Assembly: GCA_003212795.1 (NCBI GenBank)
Contig: QCOV01000003.1
Span: forward strand, 75,001 to 139,000
Direction of reading: 5' to 3'
From: OCS116 cluster bacterium AG-435-F03
Lineage (GTDB): Bacteria > Pseudomonadota > Alphaproteobacteria > MED-G09
Length of the DNA stretch: 64,000 nt
Shown here: positions 61,419-64,000 of the stretch, piece after piece
How positions within the stretch are numbered: position 1 is the first letter of the stretch
How the letters are laid out: each line of letters starts with the position of its first letter
Translations under genes and position numbers: made by a program
Notes under the pieces: model-generated
Databases searched by the model: none
The model's input: only the letters and a program-made list of their open reading frames with translations
Told to the model about the DNA's origin: nothing

Positions 61419-61799
61419 CTATCCAAGTATTCTCGATGTTTCTTCTTCATAGGCCTTCATATCAAAATAATCTCTCCAATTACAAATAAGGCCATCTTTA
61501 AATTCCATTACACCCATAACTAAAATACTCATCCATTGACCATTTATTTCAAATCTGTCAGTTCTTTCAGTTAATACTACTCCATCCTCGTTTTCAGCTA
61601 TTTGATGAACTATCCATTCAATATTTGTGGCCATTTGAACAAATGGCTCCAAGTTGGCTCTAATCGCATCTTTACCTGTTTGAGGCTCCATGGGAATATT
61701 GTGATAAAAACAATCATCAGATAATAAACTCATAATTCCTTCAATATCTCTATTGTTCCAATGATTAATAAAATCCATTACTTTTTCTTGATTGCTCAT
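61419..61799 (-). CDS. Limonene-1,2-epoxide hydrolase-like (SnoaL-fold) protein
   Basis: The 126-residue protein has a cystatin/NTF2-like fold. The segment VVLTERTDRFEINGQWMSIL (about 69-88) followed by VMEFKDGLICNWRDYFDMKA matches the Arg-X-Asp and terminal Asp catalytic triad of limonene-epoxide hydrolases. The true substrate is likely a different epoxide or none. It overlaps the ligase gene by four bases, so the two are coupled; this hints at a shared catabolic step. Confidence 0.83.
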   Translation of the reverse strand: MSNQEKVMDFINHWNNRDIEGIMSLLSDDCFYHNIPMEPQTGKDAIRANLEPFVQMATNIEWIVHQIAENEDGVVLTERTDRFEINGQWMSILVMGVMEFKDGLICNWRDYFDMKAYEEETSRILG

Positions 61800-63319
61800 T
61801 TTATCTCCTTAAAAATCTTACTATATTTCTCTTTCAAAACCTTCTTTTGTACCTTACCCATAGCATTTCTTGGTAATTCATCTAACCAAATATATCTGAT
61901 AGGACACTTAAATTTTGCAATAGAATTTAACAGTATTTCTTCAATACTGTCATCTGAAATGATATCTTTAGCTTTATTAGAAATTAAAATTGCAACTACT
62001 GCTTCCCCCAAATCATCGTGAGGGCAACCAATCACTGCGCTTTCCTGAATGCCTTCAATTTCATCTAAAATTAATTCTATTTCCTTAGGATAGATATTAT
62101 ATCCACCTGAAATTAACATATCAGTAGATCTACCAAATAAAGTCAGCCTTCCTTCATAATCTAGTTTACCAATATCACCAGTTATAAAAAAGCCATCCAA
62201 TCTGAACTCTTTTTTAGTTTTCTCTTCCAATCGCCAATATCCACTGAAAACATTTGGCCCCTTTACTTCAACAATCCCTCGACTATCTGCTGGTAGTATT
62301 TGTCCTTTTTCATCAGACACTCTTATATCTATATCTGGTAAAGCAAATCCTACGGTTCCGGCTATTCTATCTCCATTTAAAGGATTAGATGTAATCATTC
62401 CAGTTTCTGACATTCCATATCTTTCAAGTATATTGTGATCTGTCCTTTTCTTAAATTCTAAAAATACATTATCTGTGAGTGGAGCGGATCCAGAAATAAA
62501 TAATCGTATATTCTTACATGTGCTTTTATTAAAATTATCTTTAGATAATAATCTACTGTAATAAGTTGGAACACCCATCATGACCGTTGCATCTGGTAGC
62601 CTTCTAATTAAAGTATCAGGAGAAAATTTTTTAATAAAAATGATTTTAGACCCACTTAAAAGAATTGTATGAAGAGCAACAAATAGACCATGAACATGAA
62701 ATATTGGAAGAGCATGAATCAGAATATCACTTTCATTGAAACCCCAAGCACTAACAAGTGCATTGCCATTAGACTCTAAATTCCTATGAGTTATCATAGC
62801 ACCTTTAGATTTTCCTGTTGTTCCTGAAGTAAATATTATAGAGGCAATATCATTTTCATCTAATTCTTCTATATTATTATCTTCTTTTAATTCAGAAATT
62901 TCATCAGTAAGCTCAGTATTCTCTGTATCTAAAATAAATGTTTTTATATTTGGAAAATCTAATAACAAGTCTTTATGTTCATCAAACTTATTATTGCTCA
63001 AAAATATTAATTGAGGCTCTACATTATTGATAAAATATGACATTTCATTTGATGTATAAGCAGTATTTAAAGGAATATAAATTATCCCTTTTTTTAAACA
63101 GCTGAGATAGAGAGCTACGGAGTGAACATTTTTTTCAGCTTGAACAATAATTCTACTTCCTTTTTTTAAGCTAAGATTTCTTAAGAAAGTTGAAAATTGA
63201 GAAGTTAATTTTTTTATATCATTATATTTCCATTTTTCTCCAGACTCCTCTTCAATGAAGATATTGTCTGAGTATTTGTTAAAATTATCATTAAGAATTC
63301 TGTAAAAATTTTGATTCAT
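61796..63319 (-). CDS. Acyl-CoA synthetase, malonyl-CoA-synthetase-like
   Basis: The 507-residue AMP-forming ligase has the ATP motif IIFTSGTTGKSKGAMITHRN (about 163-182), MMGVPTYYSRLL, LFISGSAPLTDNVFLEFKKR, ILERYGMSETGMITSNPLNG, the hinge FGRSTDMLISGGYNIYPKEI and the catalytic lysine end RNAMGKVQKKVLKEKY. The combination VMMGVPTYYSRLL with RLFISGSAPL is typical of malonyl-CoA synthetase (MatB), but methylmalonate or other short acids are possible. It starts nine bases after the gamma-glutamyltransferase stop on the same strand. Confidence 0.87.
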   Translation of the reverse strand: MNQNFYRILNDNFNKYSDNIFIEEESGEKWKYNDIKKLTSQFSTFLRNLSLKKGSRIIVQAEKNVHSVALYLSCLKKGIIYIPLNTAYTSNEMSYFINNVEPQLIFLSNNKFDEHKDLLLDFPNIKTFILDTENTELTDEISELKEDNNIEELDENDIASIIFTSGTTGKSKGAMITHRNLESNGNALVSAWGFNESDILIHALPIFHVHGLFVALHTILLSGSKIIFIKKFSPDTLIRRLPDATVMMGVPTYYSRLLSKDNFNKSTCKNIRLFISGSAPLTDNVFLEFKKRTDHNILERYGMSETGMITSNPLNGDRIAGTVGFALPDIDIRVSDEKGQILPADSRGIVEVKGPNVFSGYWRLEEKTKKEFRLDGFFITGDIGKLDYEGRLTLFGRSTDMLISGGYNIYPKEIELILDEIEGIQESAVIGCPHDDLGEAVVAILISNKAKDIISDDSIEEILLNSIAKFKCPIRYIWLDELPRNAMGKVQKKVLKEKYSKIFKEIK

Positions 63320-63328
63320 AATACATGT

Positions 63329-64000
63329 TTAGTTAATAGGGATAACCAAACCTTCCCTTCTTGAGTCAGCTCCTCCGATATATCCTTCCCCGACTTTTTT
63401 GGCTACATGTAAACCGCTTCTTTTTCTTTTGATGGATACTTTATGACCTATTGCCTCAAGAAACTTTTGATGCTCTTCAAGTTCAGTACCTTTTTCCAAT
63501 TCAGTTACATCTTTTTTTCTCATATAATGCGGAATATCTACTGACTCTTGAGGTGTCATGTCCCAGTCAAGTAGGCCTAAAATCGACTTAGCAACATATC
63601 CAATAATACTTGTTCCTCCTGGAGACCCAGTTAAAGAATGAATATTGTTATTTTTATCAAAAATTATTGTTGGTGACATTGAAGATAAAGGGCGCTTTCC
63701 TGCTTCAACTCTATTGGCAGTTGGGGCACCATCATAATGTGGTAAAAATGAAAAATCTGTTAATTCATTATTTAACATAAACCCTCCGGCCATAATATGA
63801 CTTCCAAATGGGCCTTCGATTGTCGATGTCATTGAAATTGCATTCCCATAGAGGTCTACAATTACAAGATGGCTTGTTGAGTCTCTGGATATATCTATAT
63901 TTTCAGAATATTTTTTAGCTCCTTCAGGTTTTCCAGGCTTAGGGTTTCGTATGGAATTGGTCTCGCTAACAACACTAACTCTGTCACGTAAATATTTTTC
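63329..64000 (-). CDS. ggt: Gamma-glutamyltransferase (partial, N-terminus outside window)
   Basis: The frame is open from the window edge, giving 223 residues of the C-terminal part. It contains the autoprocessing/catalytic threonine region SRDSTSHLVIVDLYGNAISM and the substrate-binding SLTGSPGGTSIIGYVAKSIL, ending with GEGYIGGADSRREGLVIPIN. In GGT the Thr at the start of the small subunit is both the cleavage site and the nucleophile; here it would be Thr in STSH. The enzyme acts in the periplasm on glutathione and other gamma-glutamyl compounds. The conventional ATG inside (63832) is not the gene start. Confidence 0.9.
   Translation of the reverse strand, partial: EKYLRDRVSVVSETNSIRNPKPGKPEGAKKYSENIDISRDSTSHLVIVDLYGNAISMTSTIEGPFGSHIMAGGFMLNNELTDFSFLPHYDGAPTANRVEAGKRPLSSMSPTIIFDKNNNIHSLTGSPGGTSIIGYVAKSILGLLDWDMTPQESVDIPHYMRKKDVTELEKGTELEEHQKFLEAIGHKVSIKRKRSGLHVAKKVGEGYIGGADSRREGLVIPIN

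Noticed and set aside
1-64000. CRISPR arrays, insertion sequences, prophage or integrase genes
   Set aside because: No regularly spaced repeats, transposase or phage motifs were seen in reading the window.

Overview
The window is AT-rich, densely packed chromosomal DNA from a Gram-negative bacterium, most likely a low-GC, free-living marine alphaproteobacterium. The lineage signs are GcrA (an alphaproteobacterial cell-cycle regulator), a class I lysyl-tRNA synthetase, the long alphaproteobacterial dCTP deaminase, an NDUFAF5-type methyltransferase next to grxC, and PstC/PstA with the long alphaproteobacterial N-termini. Many genes overlap by a few bases and several convergent pairs share one palindromic TTAA as both stop codons, which suggests a streamlined genome. 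I see no insertion sequence, integrase, prophage or CRISPR array. The only tRNA is tRNA-Ala(TGC).

Layout. 1-8.6 kb holds housekeeping genes: prfA (cut by the window edge), ispG, lysC, ubiG, grxC, lysS and small neighbours. 8.6-10.6 kb holds an agt-plcP pair (phospholipid remodelling) behind a PHO box. 10.6-16.9 kb holds dcd, trkH, argF, argD, an ABC-2 permease and gcrA. 16.9-25.2 kb is a complete phosphate-starvation locus on the minus strand: phoR, then a PHO-box promoter, then porin-pstS-pstC-pstA-pstB-phoU-phoB. 25.3-28.3 kb holds sixA and a small membrane/oxidoreductase operon. 28.4-31.5 kb is an arsC-aquaporin-ppk2-ppx operon, again behind a PHO-box-like promoter. The three promoters share the same 7+4+7 box, and two have the same 10-base distance to a clear -10, so phosphate uptake, lipid phosphorus saving, polyphosphate turnover and arsenate detoxification look like one PhoB regulon.

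31.5-39 kb holds a LysR regulator, two unlisted small ORFs around a strong RNA hairpin, an SMP-30 lactonase-like gene and two tandem paralogous TonB-dependent receptors. 39-43.6 kb holds yaaA, tRNA-Ala, hemB, a methyltransferase and an MFS transporter. 43.6-47.6 kb is the most unusual part: five consecutive secreted proteins, four or five of them paralogues built from two cysteine-framed repeats, ending at a strong terminator and preceded by a good Fur-type 7-1-7 box. I recognise no named family for them. Three of them would start with Asp-Asp-His after signal-peptide cleavage.

47.7-52.4 kb is a catabolic-looking set (cupin, Rieske oxygenase, GFA, enoyl-CoA hydratase, VOC, NmrA-like). 52.4-61.3 kb carries a 2-oxoacid:ferredoxin oxidoreductase with its own flavin/iron-sulfur partner directly next to sucA-sucB of the ordinary 2-oxoglutarate dehydrogenase. 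The right end holds a limonene-epoxide-hydrolase-like protein, a malonyl-CoA-synthetase-like ligase and the C-terminal part of a gamma-glutamyltransferase. All functions are inferred by reading motifs and context; no database search was run.
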